NCBI GenBank assembly: GCA_965263205.1
Contig: CBDHHF010000034.1
Coordinates: 310,001-374,000 of the forward strand
Origin: JBCCIM01 sp965263205
GTDB taxonomy: Bacteria; Bacteroidota; Rhodothermia; Rhodothermales; JAHQVL01
Direction: 5' to 3'
Length of the DNA stretch: 64,000 bases
Part shown: positions 54,220 through 62,681 of the stretch, in pieces
Layout of the letters: every line of letters starts with the position of its first letter
How positions within the stretch are numbered: the first letter of the stretch is position 1
Position numbers and translations under genes: made by a program
The notes under the pieces: model-generated
The model's database searches: none
Told to the model about the DNA's origin: nothing
Seen by the model: the letters and a program-made list of their open reading frames with translations, nothing else

Positions 54220-54545
54220 ACGCTGTGCTCGCCTTCGGTACACGATGAAGCACATTCGTTCACGCTCTATACCAGCCGGCAGCTTTACTGCCGTGCCTTT
54301 TGCTCCCCAGTAGAACCCCCGGGTTATCGAACTTCATGGCCCGGCGTTTCGGTTCTCTACCATGACAGGTAAGCATGCAGTTTGTACGGATCCATGCTAC
54401 CTGTCTTCCCCCTTCACCGTTACCTGTTGTACCGGGAGCTTGCCCGGGTTGGTAGATGTACGGTGATGTTTCTCCCCGATGAATATGCTGGGTTGCCGGC
54501 CCGACCGCAACCCAGCTATTCACCCTCTCCTTCCCCCACACGCCC
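54220..54545 (-). ncRNA. Candidate structured RNA or truncated group II intron 5' end
   Basis: On the minus strand, several strong hairpins crowd this stretch: a 10-bp stem GCTGGGTTGC/GCAACCCAGC (54487-54496 with 54507-54516) extended by GAATA/TATTC; a 12-bp bulged stem (54364-54376 with 54394-54405) of GACAGGT..ACCTGTC; and CGGCAG/CTGCCG (54277-54293). The left end begins GTGTG, the consensus for group II intron starts (GUGYG), and the layout is like domain I. No reverse transcriptase or domain V/VI was recognised. The call is tentative. Confidence 0.3.
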
Positions 54546-54550
54546 TAAAT

Positions 54551-54620
54551 GCAAACATATCAATCCTGGCGGATTGCTCTGTTTGCTGTTGAAAGTTGCA
54601 GGTTACAGGTTTAAGGATTT
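54551..54620 (+). repeat. Dispersed intergenic repeat, full element (copy D)
   Basis: GCAAACA and TGTTTGC pair across CAATCC-TGGC-GGATTG (54551-54586), followed by the tail TGTTGAAAGTTGCAGGTTAC and AGGTTTAAGG. Same family as 12881 and 62626. It lies 42 bp past the SIR2-like gene's stop. Confidence 0.85.
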
Positions 54621-54661
54621 TTTGGGGGGATTATACCTTTAAATTTGCTTTAACGTGGCTT

Positions 54662-55807
54662 TCAACCTTTAACAGCAAAAATCTCCTTGATGCCTGCGCC
54701 AGCGCCATCAACCTGGCAGGTGTACCGATCTCCCATTTTTTTGAACAGGCGTTTGAACGGCACTACGGTTTTATCCTCTTCAAAATCGATGACGTGCAGG
54801 CGACGCACGACACGCCGATTGATCCATCGCCACAGGGCATCATTGATGTGGTCATCAGAAAAAGAATAGCCGATTACCACAAGTTCGTCATATGCCTCCA
54901 GGCGCTCCCTGAATGCAAGCAGTAGTTCGAGGAAGGGGCCTTCAGCGGTGAGTTTATTGCCGGCACCAAAAATGACAGCCGGCTCATAGCCGCGCTGAAT
55001 CGATGCACGTGCCTGTTCCTGCACGAGCGTCCTGGGCATCGGCGCTTCAGCGGTGCGCACCCGGTCTTTTCGGATTTTCGCCCAGGTGACTGACCCATGG
55101 AGCTTGAGCAAGTCGACACCCGTTGTCGGCGCCGGAAAGCCTTCAAGATTATTCCACCGATCAAGTCCGGTGCTGCATGGGATGCCGGCATCAGCGCACG
55201 CAAGCTCGATCGTGTTGTCGTAGTTGAGCGAGGCAATGGTTAACACGTCATCTTTGCCCTGTGCAACCAGGGGCTGCAAATAACCGACACGTGACGCCTC
55301 TTCAACCCAAAGCAATTCGATCAACGCCCGTACAACGCTATTGCGGGCATAAGCAAAATCCTGTGATTCATGCGATTCCAGCCCATCTAGCGCATGATTC
55401 AACGCGAGCTCTTTCATTGCGCGCTCACCTCCAGCGTTTGGCGCATCGATCGTATCAATCACGTTGCGCAACACGTCCATGAGGGTATGTTTTGCGTCTT
55501 GCTCCTGGAAAGCGGTAACCCCTTCATTCCAGAGCGCAATGAACGGCGCAATTTGCAACGTTTTACGACGAGCCAACAGGTGAACCGCCTCGATCAAATC
55601 TTCCACATTGATGCCTTTTAACGGATCTTCTCCGCGGGCTCCTTTTCCCAGCATAAGGCCGCCGTACACATAGCGCAATACACGCCCGGTACGACTGTGC
55701 GCGCGAAAGTAGTTGATTAACGTTTCGGTTAACTGAACCGCCGCCGGAATACCCGCCTCCACAGAGGCGCCGGCCCCCAAAAGCACCATTCGTTTTGACC
55801 TGCCCAT
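54662..55807 (-). CDS. SIR2-like NAD-binding protein, candidate defence gene
   Basis: A 381-residue protein of the SIR2-like superfamily. The nucleotide-binding loop LLGAGASVEAGIPAA opens the domain (residues 9-23), followed by TIASLNYDNTIE, LLKLHGSVTW and VIGYSFSDDHIND, the order seen in SIR2_2-type proteins used as NAD-depleting effectors in phage defence. The zinc-binding cysteines of deacetylase sirtuins are absent. It stands alone: no HerA, ThsB or Argonaute partner is next to it, and it is transcribed toward the repeat region. NADase activity is inference from the family. Confidence 0.8.
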   Translation of the reverse strand: MGRSKRMVLLGAGASVEAGIPAAVQLTETLINYFRAHSRTGRVLRYVYGGLMLGKGARGEDPLKGINVEDLIEAVHLLARRKTLQIAPFIALWNEGVTAFQEQDAKHTLMDVLRNVIDTIDAPNAGGERAMKELALNHALDGLESHESQDFAYARNSVVRALIELLWVEEASRVGYLQPLVAQGKDDVLTIASLNYDNTIELACADAGIPCSTGLDRWNNLEGFPAPTTGVDLLKLHGSVTWAKIRKDRVRTAEAPMPRTLVQEQARASIQRGYEPAVIFGAGNKLTAEGPFLELLLAFRERLEAYDELVVIGYSFSDDHINDALWRWINRRVVRRLHVIDFEEDKTVVPFKRLFKKMGDRYTCQVDGAGAGIKEIFAVKG

Positions 55808-56089
55808 GTTCTACGTTTGTCTTATGTCAATTGTGAGGATTTGATGTGGTTGCCGCGTTGGTTGCAGATGTGCGGCACTTTAGCCTATTCTATGGTGCAA
55901 CAATAGTAAGGCCTGGGGCTGAATATACCCCTTTACGTAGCAAAACGAGGAATCTTTAGACACGCTACGGCCCGGTTCCCCTGCAATAAACCGGGTCTTT
56001 TATGTTTGGCTGCTTGTCGATACCACCCTGCGCGTGCAAGCCATTTGCCAGTTGATCCTTCAGGCGCACACATAAATTCTGAAGGATTG

Positions 56090-56130
56090 AAGTGTTTGCT
56101 GTTGAACGTTACCGGTTGAAGGTTTTGGGG
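56090..56130 (+). repeat. Dispersed intergenic repeat, degenerate copy E
   Basis: AGTGTTTGCTGTTGAACG followed by TTACCGGTTGAAGG resembles the hairpin-tail junction of the full elements; the hairpin arms to its left are only partly kept (CTGAAGGATTGA with TTGATCCTTCAG at 56051-56063). Confidence 0.6.
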
Positions 56131-56246
56131 CTTTGATCTTTTGTGTTGTTTTTCGTGGGCTTATGCATGACACTCAAATTTTGTTTGGTTGTCCATATGC
56201 CCCAGGAACGAACCGGGCAATAACCCTCAACTTGCTGCCTTAAATG

Positions 56247-56281
56247 GCAAACTTGTTAATCCCCAGGATTGATGTGTTTGC
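56247..56281 (+). repeat. Dispersed intergenic repeat, hairpin-only copy F
   Basis: GCAAAC and GTTTGC flank TAATCC-CCAG-GATTG(A), a hairpin like copies B, D and H, but the tail module is replaced by CTCTTAGCC. Confidence 0.6.
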
Positions 56282-56390
56282 TCTTAGCCACCCGTTTTGC
56301 GAGCCCTTGCATCGTTTAATTTGTGGTCTGACCATAGCCGCAGATGCATGTTATATGCCGGGCAACCTATACACTAATTAGGAGACACCA

Positions 56391-57503
56391 GTGGATACTG
56401 TAAGCATCAAGTTCTCTAACAAGAACAGTTCAGGCTCTCTGTTTATCAAGGATCTGAAGCAACAAGTTAATGCCTACTTTAAAGAACAAGGCATTTCCCG
56501 TAAAGCCAACACTGCAATGGTTTTGAAAACCTTTGCGATGCTCGCGCTCACGTTTGTCCCGTATGCGCTTATTATGAGCAACCAGTTTTCTATTTGGGGC
56601 ATGTGGGCGCTTGCTTTAGTCATGGGCGTCGGCGTTGCCGGCATTGGATTTTCTGTCTCTCACGATGCCCTGCACGGCGCGTATTCATCCAACAACGGCG
56701 TCAACACCGCGCTAGGCCTCACGTTCGACCTCATGGGTGCCAACGGCTACTTGTGGAAAATCACCCATAACGTTATTCATCATACCTATACCAACATTCA
56801 GGGCATTGATGAAGACCTGGAAGTCTCCCCCCTACTGCGCCTCTCCCCCGAATCGGAGCACCACCCGATCCACAGATACCAACACCTTTACGGCATAGCC
56901 GCCTACAGCTTCTCTACACTGTTCTGGGTATTTGTGAAAGACTATAAATACCTTCTGCAGAAAGACCTTGGCCCGTACCGCAACATCACACACAGCAAAA
57001 AGCAGATTGCCTTGCTGATCGGCATGAAAATTCTGTACTACGCCTACATGATTGTGCTTCCGCTGCTTTTCCTCGAGGTCACCTGGTGGCAGTTTGTGAT
57101 TGGCTTCCTTACGATCCACCTGACCGCCGGCACTATCCTGGGTGTTGTATTCCAGCTTGCACATGTGGTTGAAGGCCCTGAGCACTTTACGTCGAAAGAC
57201 AACGACACCATGGAAGACGCCTGGCTCATCCACGAAATGAAAACTACCGCCAATTTTGGGCGCTCAAACAAATTGCTTTGCTGGTACGTAGGTGGCTTGA
57301 ATTTCCAAATCGAGCACCACCTGTTCCCCAAAACCTGCAGCATTCACTATCCGAACATTAGTGATATCGTAAAACGTGTCGCGCTCGAGCACGGAATTCC
57401 ATACAACGATCAGCCTACCTTCAGAAGTGCAGTAGCTTCGCACTTGCGTATGCTGAAACAGTTAGGCAATCCAGAAATGGAGTTAGCACCTGTTGCTGTA
57501 TGA
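56391..57503 (+). CDS. Membrane fatty acid desaturase
   Basis: A 370-residue non-heme diiron desaturase, integral in the membrane. GTG start with AGGAG 8 bases upstream. The three histidine boxes are complete: H91-DALH95, H126-NVIHH131 and Q306-IEHH310 (QIEHH is typical of front-end or linoleoyl-CoA-type desaturases). Four hydrophobic spans lie between. The first 45 residues lack a cytochrome b5 domain. Position of the double bond cannot be read from sequence. It is monocistronic, with a bidirectional terminator after it. Desaturation would serve membrane fluidity. Confidence 0.93.
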   Translation: MDTVSIKFSNKNSSGSLFIKDLKQQVNAYFKEQGISRKANTAMVLKTFAMLALTFVPYALIMSNQFSIWGMWALALVMGVGVAGIGFSVSHDALHGAYSSNNGVNTALGLTFDLMGANGYLWKITHNVIHHTYTNIQGIDEDLEVSPLLRLSPESEHHPIHRYQHLYGIAAYSFSTLFWVFVKDYKYLLQKDLGPYRNITHSKKQIALLIGMKILYYAYMIVLPLLFLEVTWWQFVIGFLTIHLTAGTILGVVFQLAHVVEGPEHFTSKDNDTMEDAWLIHEMKTTANFGRSNKLLCWYVGGLNFQIEHHLFPKTCSIHYPNISDIVKRVALEHGIPYNDQPTFRSAVASHLRMLKQLGNPEMELAPVAV

Positions 57504-57548
57504 GTTAAAGTGGAGTTATAGCAGCGTAACAGCACAGCATTAATTACA

Positions 57549-57581
57549 AAGGGGAGCACCACAATCGATGGCGCTCCCCTT
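57549..57581. terminator. Bidirectional terminator after the desaturase
   Basis: AAGGGGAGC and GCTCCCCTT form a 9-bp stem with a 15-base loop, with flanking A and T, between the convergent desaturase and membrane-protein genes. Confidence 0.82.
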
Positions 57582-57608
57582 GTTTATACATATCGTTTTA
57601 CGCCGGGC

Positions 57609-58523
57609 TTACAACACGTTTTCATCCGACGTTTCGCTATACCGGTAGTAGTACAGGTTGAAGTTGAGGATCTGCGCGTATTCGATGACAAAGTAGTGGC
57701 CATCGATCTGATAAAAGCCCTCATCAACCTGCGGCACACCGTCAATCAGGGTCACTTTTTTACTATGTTTGAGGCGCCGGCGCTGGGGATACATAATCAC
57801 AATTTTCTGTAGCCCGCCTTTTTTGTCGAAAAAATACTGATCGAGAATGCCTCGGTAGATATACACGTCGCCCCCCTGCTCTACGGCCACCGATGCAATG
57901 TGCAATTCGATTTCGGCTTCTTTTGCCTTGATCTCAGTAGCCGGAATACGCCATTTTCTGATTTTTCTGAGCGGCTTCGGGCTCTGGCCTGATGCCTGCG
58001 CTGTTTCGAGCTGTGCAGCATAGGTGGCCAGCGCTTTGTGTTCTTTCTCTTCGCGCAAGATATTCATCACGTACTCTTGCCCAGAAAAGAGGTATCGCCA
58101 TTCGTTGGAAAAGCGTAGCACATCGATACGGAGATCGAGCCGGTAGTACCGGATATAGGCGTGTGTCAGGTAGCCGGCGATGGCGCTCAATACGCACGTC
58201 ACAAAGACGTAGTACAGAATCAGGCGTGCATTTGCAGACAAGGCGGTGATATTGCGTGCAATTTCGACGTCATCTTTTCCGTGCCATCCCGTGAGGAGCG
58301 CAACCACAGCCCTGAAATCAACATCCGGAGCCGGCAACCAGTCGATTACCCAGATAGCAATCAGGTTGATCGGAATCGAACATAGAATACCATGGACGAT
58401 TTCACTTTGAACCGACTGTAATACGACGGGACTGGGGCCAAAACCCCTGCGATAGGTATAGAAAAAGAGAATTCCCGGCAAAACCAGAATGGTAATGACT
58501 AACGCCGGAAATGCGATGCTCAT
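57609..58523 (-). CDS. Unrecognised membrane protein
   Basis: I do not recognise the family (a DUF6338-type membrane protein is possible). A 304-residue protein with three hydrophobic segments in the first 140 residues (ALVITILVLPGILFFYTYRR; GILCSIPINLIAIWVIDWL; LILYYVFVTCVLSAIAGYL). The rest is a cytoplasmic domain, beginning with a predicted helix EEKEHKALATYAAQLETAQ and ending in beta-rich segments (YRGILDQYFFDKKGGL; EGFYQIDGHYFVIEYAQIL). It is 6 bp downstream of a 60-residue gene, a likely partner. No catalytic motif is evident. Confidence 0.65.
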   Translation of the reverse strand: MSIAFPALVITILVLPGILFFYTYRRGFGPSPVVLQSVQSEIVHGILCSIPINLIAIWVIDWLPAPDVDFRAVVALLTGWHGKDDVEIARNITALSANARLILYYVFVTCVLSAIAGYLTHAYIRYYRLDLRIDVLRFSNEWRYLFSGQEYVMNILREEKEHKALATYAAQLETAQASGQSPKPLRKIRKWRIPATEIKAKEAEIELHIASVAVEQGGDVYIYRGILDQYFFDKKGGLQKIVIMYPQRRRLKHSKKVTLIDGVPQVDEGFYQIDGHYFVIEYAQILNFNLYYYRYSETSDENVL

Positions 58524-58529
58524 TCAGGC

Positions 58530-58712
58530 TTACTTAGAATTAGACTTGCCTTTGCCGTTGTTGTTAGAGCTACTGGAAAGCGAAGACAAATAAACGTGGC
58601 GCCCGTTTAATGGGATGGGTGTATCCGGGTTGCTCAACGCACTATACAAGGCTTTGATTGACCGCTTATCGGCCAGGATCTGCCGTGTTCTTTCTGAATT
58701 TGGTACTTTCAT
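58530..58712 (-). CDS. Small hypothetical protein, partner of the membrane protein
   Basis: A 60-residue open frame with ATG start. The first half is charged and helical (NSERTRQILADKRSIKALY); the tail is Ser/Asn/Lys-rich (SSSSNNNGKGKSNSK). No family recognised. The 6-bp gap to the following gene and the conserved-looking N-terminal half support a real gene. A MITE-like element lies 15 bp upstream of the start, in its leader. Confidence 0.5.
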   Translation of the reverse strand: MKVPNSERTRQILADKRSIKALYSALSNPDTPIPLNGRHVYLSSLSSSSNNNGKGKSNSK

Positions 58713-58726
58713 AGAAGAATTCGCTT

Positions 58727-58830
58727 CTAGGCAGTGTCTGAAAATTCAGTTCTGCTTCGTTAGATCCTTCGCATTCGCTCAGGATACGGCTTTGTCTCTA
58801 CTAATTTTGGATTTTTCAGACAAAGCCTAG
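58727..58830. mobile_element. MITE-like element with inverted ends and CTAG target copies
   Basis: The two ends are imperfect inverted repeats: CTAGGCAGTGTCTGAAAAT on the left and (reverse complement) CTAGGCTTTGTCTGAAAAAT on the right. CTAG at both outer ends can be a 4-bp target duplication of the YTAR type used by some IS5-group elements. The 104-bp span codes nothing. A nonautonomous element mobilised by an IS5-type transposase is inferred. Confidence 0.6.
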
Positions 58831-59546
58831 TTAAGCTCTACCTGCAAAATTACTCATATGCGGGGAAATATACAACGGATTTGAAACAATAAAGATGCGC
58901 TAAAAGCGCAATTTACTACCGAAAAAGGGTACAAATCACATCATTTAACCCCAGAGAAGGTCGGTATAAAGCCTATATGCAATACGACTGCGTAGTATTG
59001 ATTTCGGTAATGCCGGCCCAAACCTTAAACAGCATATCCATAACCTAAAACACGAAGCACGTTACAAGCAAACGCTTCTGGCTTGCCAGAACAGGCTGTT
59101 TTAGCTTGCCGTTACCGATTCATTTGTTAGCAATACGTTTACATGACAGCGGTAGTAACAACGGCAGTAACAGCGGCACAGCGAAAAAAGCGCCAAAAAA
59201 CCCAATCTGGGTACAATTCAGACGTATTGAGGCCTCCTGTTATCTTACCTGAAGTGCAAAAACGTAAATAAAGCAGGTTGTGATTTATTACCATTTTAAG
59301 CATTTTGCACCCGCATAGCGATCGCAATTACATAGTGTTAGTCAGGGTGTGCAGGCAATCAAATACCATTTGAGCGCTGCGCTCAATCCCACCAGGAAAA
59401 AGTTAAGGTTCAGGGCCAACAACCTTCAACCTGAAACAGGTAACCTTAAACACCCCGTCTCCACCATGTAGTGCACCCCTGAGACGAATCAAAATTCCTG
59501 GCGTATTCTGGCGCCTTAAGCAATCACGAAGAAGAGGAAAAGGACC
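58831..59546. other. Gene-free AT-rich region before the ROK gene
   Basis: About 700 bp. A weak relative of the dispersed repeat tail (AACCTTCAACCTGAAACAGG) lies at 59421-59440. Open frames are short and without family features. The ROK promoter must lie near the right end. Confidence 0.5.
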
Positions 59547-60560
59547 TTGGGAGAACGATATTTTGCCGGTCTCGACATCGGCGGCACCACCATCAAATCG
59601 GTACTCGTCAATACCAATGGCGAGCAGGCAAGTGACATCATTGAAGTACGTAGCCACGTAGCAGACGGGTACGAGGCAACCTTCAGCCAACTGGAAAAAG
59701 CCCTGCACATGCTCGCAGAAAGCGCAAATACAACGCGCGATACCATCCATGCAGCCGGCATTGACGTGCCTGCAGCAAACAGCGGCGGTGTTATTTGGGC
59801 CAAAGCAAACCTCGCACAGGACTGGGTGGGCATGAATATTCAGGAAGCATTTTCTGCACGCGCCAACCTGCCCGTATTTATGACCAACGATGGCAATGCA
59901 GCAGCACTTGGTGAGTACATGGTGCGGCGAAAACACTTCGGAAGCCTGCTGTATGTTGCACCGGGCACCGGACTGGCCGGCGGACTCGTGATGCCGGGTG
60001 GAAAAATCTATGAAGGTGCAAACGGACTCGCGCTTGAGGCAGGCCACATCTCATCACCATTCCTGGAAGAAGATGGCAATCTGCCCGATTGCTCGTGTGG
60101 CTGGAAAGGCTGCGTTGAAGCATGGGTATCACTCGTAGCCTTGCGCCGGCGCATCAGCATCGAACTGGCTAAACCGGAATGGCAAAACCATCCGCTTAAC
60201 GACCCGGCCATCCCCATCCAGGAAAAAGCTTTTCAGCTTCGCGATTATGCTGAGCAAGAAGATCCGCTTGCCGTGAAGATTTTCAAGCAGCAAGGCTTCA
60301 TCTTTGGCTACGCAATCGCAGACCTCGTCCGCGTTTTTGACCCCGGACTTGTTGTAATTGGCGGTGGACTTGCGGAGTCTTCGTTCCGCGACCAGTTCCT
60401 CGTATGGGTTATGGAAGGATTCCATGATCGCGCCTGGCCCGTTTATTACAAGAGTCCCATAGAGCCAGACAAATTCACCACTCATTTTGAATGGGCGCAG
60501 GGTGGGGATTCAGCCGGCGCGCTCGGGATGGGTTTTGCAGCGCTCGAAATCTTTGGCTAA
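59547..60560 (+). CDS. ROK family sugar kinase (glucokinase-like)
   Basis: A 337-residue cytoplasmic sugar kinase without the DNA-binding domain of ROK repressors. TTG start with AGGA upstream. ATP loop LDIGGTTIK (residues 9-17), catalytic Asp115 in TNDGNAAALGE, second ATP motif VAPGTGLAGGLV, EAGH, and the zinc motif CSCGWKGCVEA. Glucose or N-acetylmannosamine/glucosamine are typical substrates; none can be assigned here. It lies 22 bp before pncA, so it may be co-transcribed with the NAD salvage genes. Confidence 0.9.
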   Translation: MGERYFAGLDIGGTTIKSVLVNTNGEQASDIIEVRSHVADGYEATFSQLEKALHMLAESANTTRDTIHAAGIDVPAANSGGVIWAKANLAQDWVGMNIQEAFSARANLPVFMTNDGNAAALGEYMVRRKHFGSLLYVAPGTGLAGGLVMPGGKIYEGANGLALEAGHISSPFLEEDGNLPDCSCGWKGCVEAWVSLVALRRRISIELAKPEWQNHPLNDPAIPIQEKAFQLRDYAEQEDPLAVKIFKQQGFIFGYAIADLVRVFDPGLVVIGGGLAESSFRDQFLVWVMEGFHDRAWPVYYKSPIEPDKFTTHFEWAQGGDSAGALGMGFAALEIFG

Positions 60561-60582
60561 CCTCGCACTATTGAGTAAAACT

Positions 60583-61197
60583 ATGGAAGCGCTCGTCATC
60601 ATCGATGTCCAAAACGATTTCTGTCCTGGTGGTTTGCTCGCCGTCCCCGAAGGTGACCAGGTTGTGCCTGTCATTAACAACCTTGCCACACGTTTCGAGC
60701 ACGTTATCCTCACCCAGGACTGGCATCCAGCCGGCCACCTTTCGTTTGCCTCGTCCCACGCCGGCCAGACACCGTTTGACGTCATCGACTGCGACTACGG
60801 CCAACAGGTGCTCTGGCCCGACCATTGTTTGCAGGATTCACACGGTGCTGCGTTCCACAGCGACCTCCATGTACCCAAAGCCGAGTTGATCATCCGCAAA
60901 GGCTTTCGCAAAGGCATCGATTCGTATTCGGCCTTTTTCGAAAATGACCATAAAACGGCCACCGGGCTTGCCGGCTACCTTCGAGAGCGCGGCATCACAA
61001 CATTATACATGGCCGGCCTGGCGTTCGACTTTTGCGTTTGCTGGTCTGCTGTAGATGGCAAACAGCTAGGATTCGACGTCACTGTTATCGAAGATGCCAC
61101 GCGCGGCATCGCTACCAATGGCTCGATGGAAGCAGCGTACAGCATGATGGAAGAAGCTGGAGTGCAGCGCGTATTCTCGCCAGCGCTGGACACCTAA
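60583..61197 (+). CDS. pncA: Nicotinamidase
   Basis: A 204-residue isochorismatase-fold hydrolase turning nicotinamide into nicotinate and ammonia. The ATG at 60583 gives the normal N-terminus MEALVIIDVQNDFCPGG; an earlier codon would lie inside the ROK gene. Catalytic triad Asp8, Lys106 and Cys151 (FDFCVCWSA), and metal ligands Asp46, His48 and His52 (QDWHPAGH) are all in place. It is followed after 105 bp by nicotinate phosphoribosyltransferase, the next step of NAD salvage. Confidence 0.95.
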   Translation: MEALVIIDVQNDFCPGGLLAVPEGDQVVPVINNLATRFEHVILTQDWHPAGHLSFASSHAGQTPFDVIDCDYGQQVLWPDHCLQDSHGAAFHSDLHVPKAELIIRKGFRKGIDSYSAFFENDHKTATGLAGYLRERGITTLYMAGLAFDFCVCWSAVDGKQLGFDVTVIEDATRGIATNGSMEAAYSMMEEAGVQRVFSPALDT

Positions 61198-61302
61198 TCG
61201 CGCATCTCGTTTCTAAAGCTGGCAGTTTGTAACTTCGTCTGCATCGCGTGCCCTGCCCTACAGGCTGTCATGGCAGCTTGTCACCATAAACTGTCATAGC
61301 GC

Positions 61303-62541
61303 ATGTTTTCACCCCCTTCCTCAGCAGCACCCGGCGCACAAAAACGCCTGCCCAGCCACATTTTCGACCTGCCGATACAGGAATTACGCCGCGGCTATCG
61401 AAGCGACGTGTACTTCTGGCGGCAAAAGATTATTCTCGAAGAACATGCCCTCACCCCTCGGGCAACCATGCAAGTCTTCCAGAAAAAGGATGCCGTGCTA
61501 TGCGGCATGGATGAAGCCATCGCCATCTTGAAAGTTGCAAGCGGGAGGTACAAAGACAATCAAAAAGCTTACAAACTCTTCGATCGCCTGATCGAACTCA
61601 AAGGCCAGGCACGGCAATCATTTCAGGTAGACAAAACGCGCTACCTACAGATTACCCGCGAAAAAACTGAGCTTTCCGAAGCGCTTGATGCGTTGTGGGA
61701 AGATGGTTTTGATACGCTCGACATTGAGGCGCTACACGATGGCGACACCATTGCCCCATGGGAAACGGTGATGCACATTACAGGTGACGCGAGCCTTTTT
61801 GCACACCTGGAAACGGTTTATCTGGGTGTGCTGGCACGACGTACCAAAATTGCGACAAACGTACGCCGTGTTGTGGATGCTGCCAACGGCAAAACGGTGT
61901 TGTATTTCCCGGCGCGCTTTGATCATTGGGCCGTACAGGGTGGCGATGGATATGCAGCGCACATTGGTGGCATCCATGGCATTTCGACGCAGGCACAAGG
62001 CGCCTGGTGGGGCGCAGACGCCGCCGGCACCGTCCCGCACGCACTGATTGCATCTGTTGGCGGCGACACGGTACGCGCCGTAACCTTGTTCAATGCCTCG
62101 TACCCGGACGTTAACCTCGTTGCTCTGGTCGACTTTGAAAACGACAGCATCGGTACCGCGCTCAAATGTGCCGAAGCCATGGGGGATCGGTTGTGGGCTG
62201 TACGCCTGGATACGTCTGAAAACATGGTTGATCAATCCATGCAGCCACTGATGGGCCGGTTCAAACCTACAGGTGTGATTCCGGAGCTGGTTGTGGCGAT
62301 GCGCAAAGCACTCGACAACGCCGGCTTCAGCCACGTGCGCATCATTGTATCGGGCGGATTTGATGCTGAAAAGATCAAGCAATTCGAAGCCCAGCAGGTA
62401 CCTGTGGATGCGTATGGCGTGGGCAATGCGCTGACCAGTGGCAACCGTTCGTTTACAGCAGATATTGTCCTGTTAGATGGCAAACCCGCAGCAAAAGCCG
62501 GACGCACCTACCTGCCCAACCCACGACTGTCGCCACTCTAG
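61303..62541 (+). CDS. pncB: Nicotinate phosphoribosyltransferase
   Basis: A 412-residue NAPRTase that makes nicotinate mononucleotide from nicotinate and PRPP, using the product of pncA. Family marks: YRSDVYFWRQKIILEEHAL near the N-terminus, LGVLARRTKIATNVRRVVDA, GGIHGISTQAQGAWWGADAAG, LVDFENDSI, VRLDTSENMV and IIVSGGFDAEKIKQFE, the last being the PRPP/phosphate loop. The N-terminal 15 residues are unlike the family and the start could be later. Convergent with the histidine kinase; a dispersed repeat copy fills the gap. Confidence 0.9.
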   Translation: MFSPPSSAAPGAQKRLPSHIFDLPIQELRRGYRSDVYFWRQKIILEEHALTPRATMQVFQKKDAVLCGMDEAIAILKVASGRYKDNQKAYKLFDRLIELKGQARQSFQVDKTRYLQITREKTELSEALDALWEDGFDTLDIEALHDGDTIAPWETVMHITGDASLFAHLETVYLGVLARRTKIATNVRRVVDAANGKTVLYFPARFDHWAVQGGDGYAAHIGGIHGISTQAQGAWWGADAAGTVPHALIASVGGDTVRAVTLFNASYPDVNLVALVDFENDSIGTALKCAEAMGDRLWAVRLDTSENMVDQSMQPLMGRFKPTGVIPELVVAMRKALDNAGFSHVRIIVSGGFDAEKIKQFEAQQVPVDAYGVGNALTSGNRSFTADIVLLDGKPAAKAGRTYLPNPRLSPL

Positions 62542-62625
62542 GTACCATTACAGGAATGTTGATGGGTTGTTCGTAATCCATGTTCGTAGTCCACATCAAA
62601 TAAACGCCATGGTATAAGGCCCAAA

Positions 62626-62679
62626 AACCTGTAACCTGCAACAGCAAACACAACAATCCGACAGGATTGATGGGTTTGC
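62626..62679 (-). repeat. Dispersed intergenic repeat, full element (copy H)
   Basis: On the minus strand: GCAAACCCATCAATCC-TGTC-GGATTGTTGTGTTTGC followed by TGTTGCAGGTTACAGGTTTT. Near-identical design to copies B and D. It occupies the gap between convergent pncB and the histidine kinase, and may also end transcripts. Confidence 0.85.
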
Positions 62680-62681
62680 AC

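Larger units (their letters stand above)
53255..54661. other. 1.4-kb noncoding region between TonB receptor and SIR2-like gene
   Basis: No convincing gene over 1.4 kb. It contains a 14-bp tandem array (53393-53448), a structured stretch (54220-54545) and a full dispersed repeat (54551-54620). Open frames here are shorter than 110 codons, of low complexity or overlapping the structured region; a 39-codon frame starting at ATG 53628 (MPAFFPCGALELAHQP) is the best of them, with no family match that I recognise. Confidence 0.6.
55808..56390. other. Divergent intergenic region with degenerate repeat copies
   Basis: 583 bp between the SIR2-like gene and the desaturase. It has a 7-bp stem with TCTTTT (55971-56000; CCCGGTT/AACCGGG), and two degenerate copies of the dispersed repeat (56090-56130 and 56247-56281). 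No gene is visible. Confidence 0.65.

Noticed and set aside
53940..54541. Minus-strand open frames of about 100 codons (MNECASSCTEG..., MWGKERVNSWV...)
   Set aside because: They coincide with strong hairpins, have Cys/Arg/Gly-rich compositions without domain features, and overlap a likely structured RNA.
59139..59327. Short open frame in the gap upstream of the ROK gene
   Set aside because: No start-site signal, no family pattern and unlikely composition; the surrounding gap appears gene-free.
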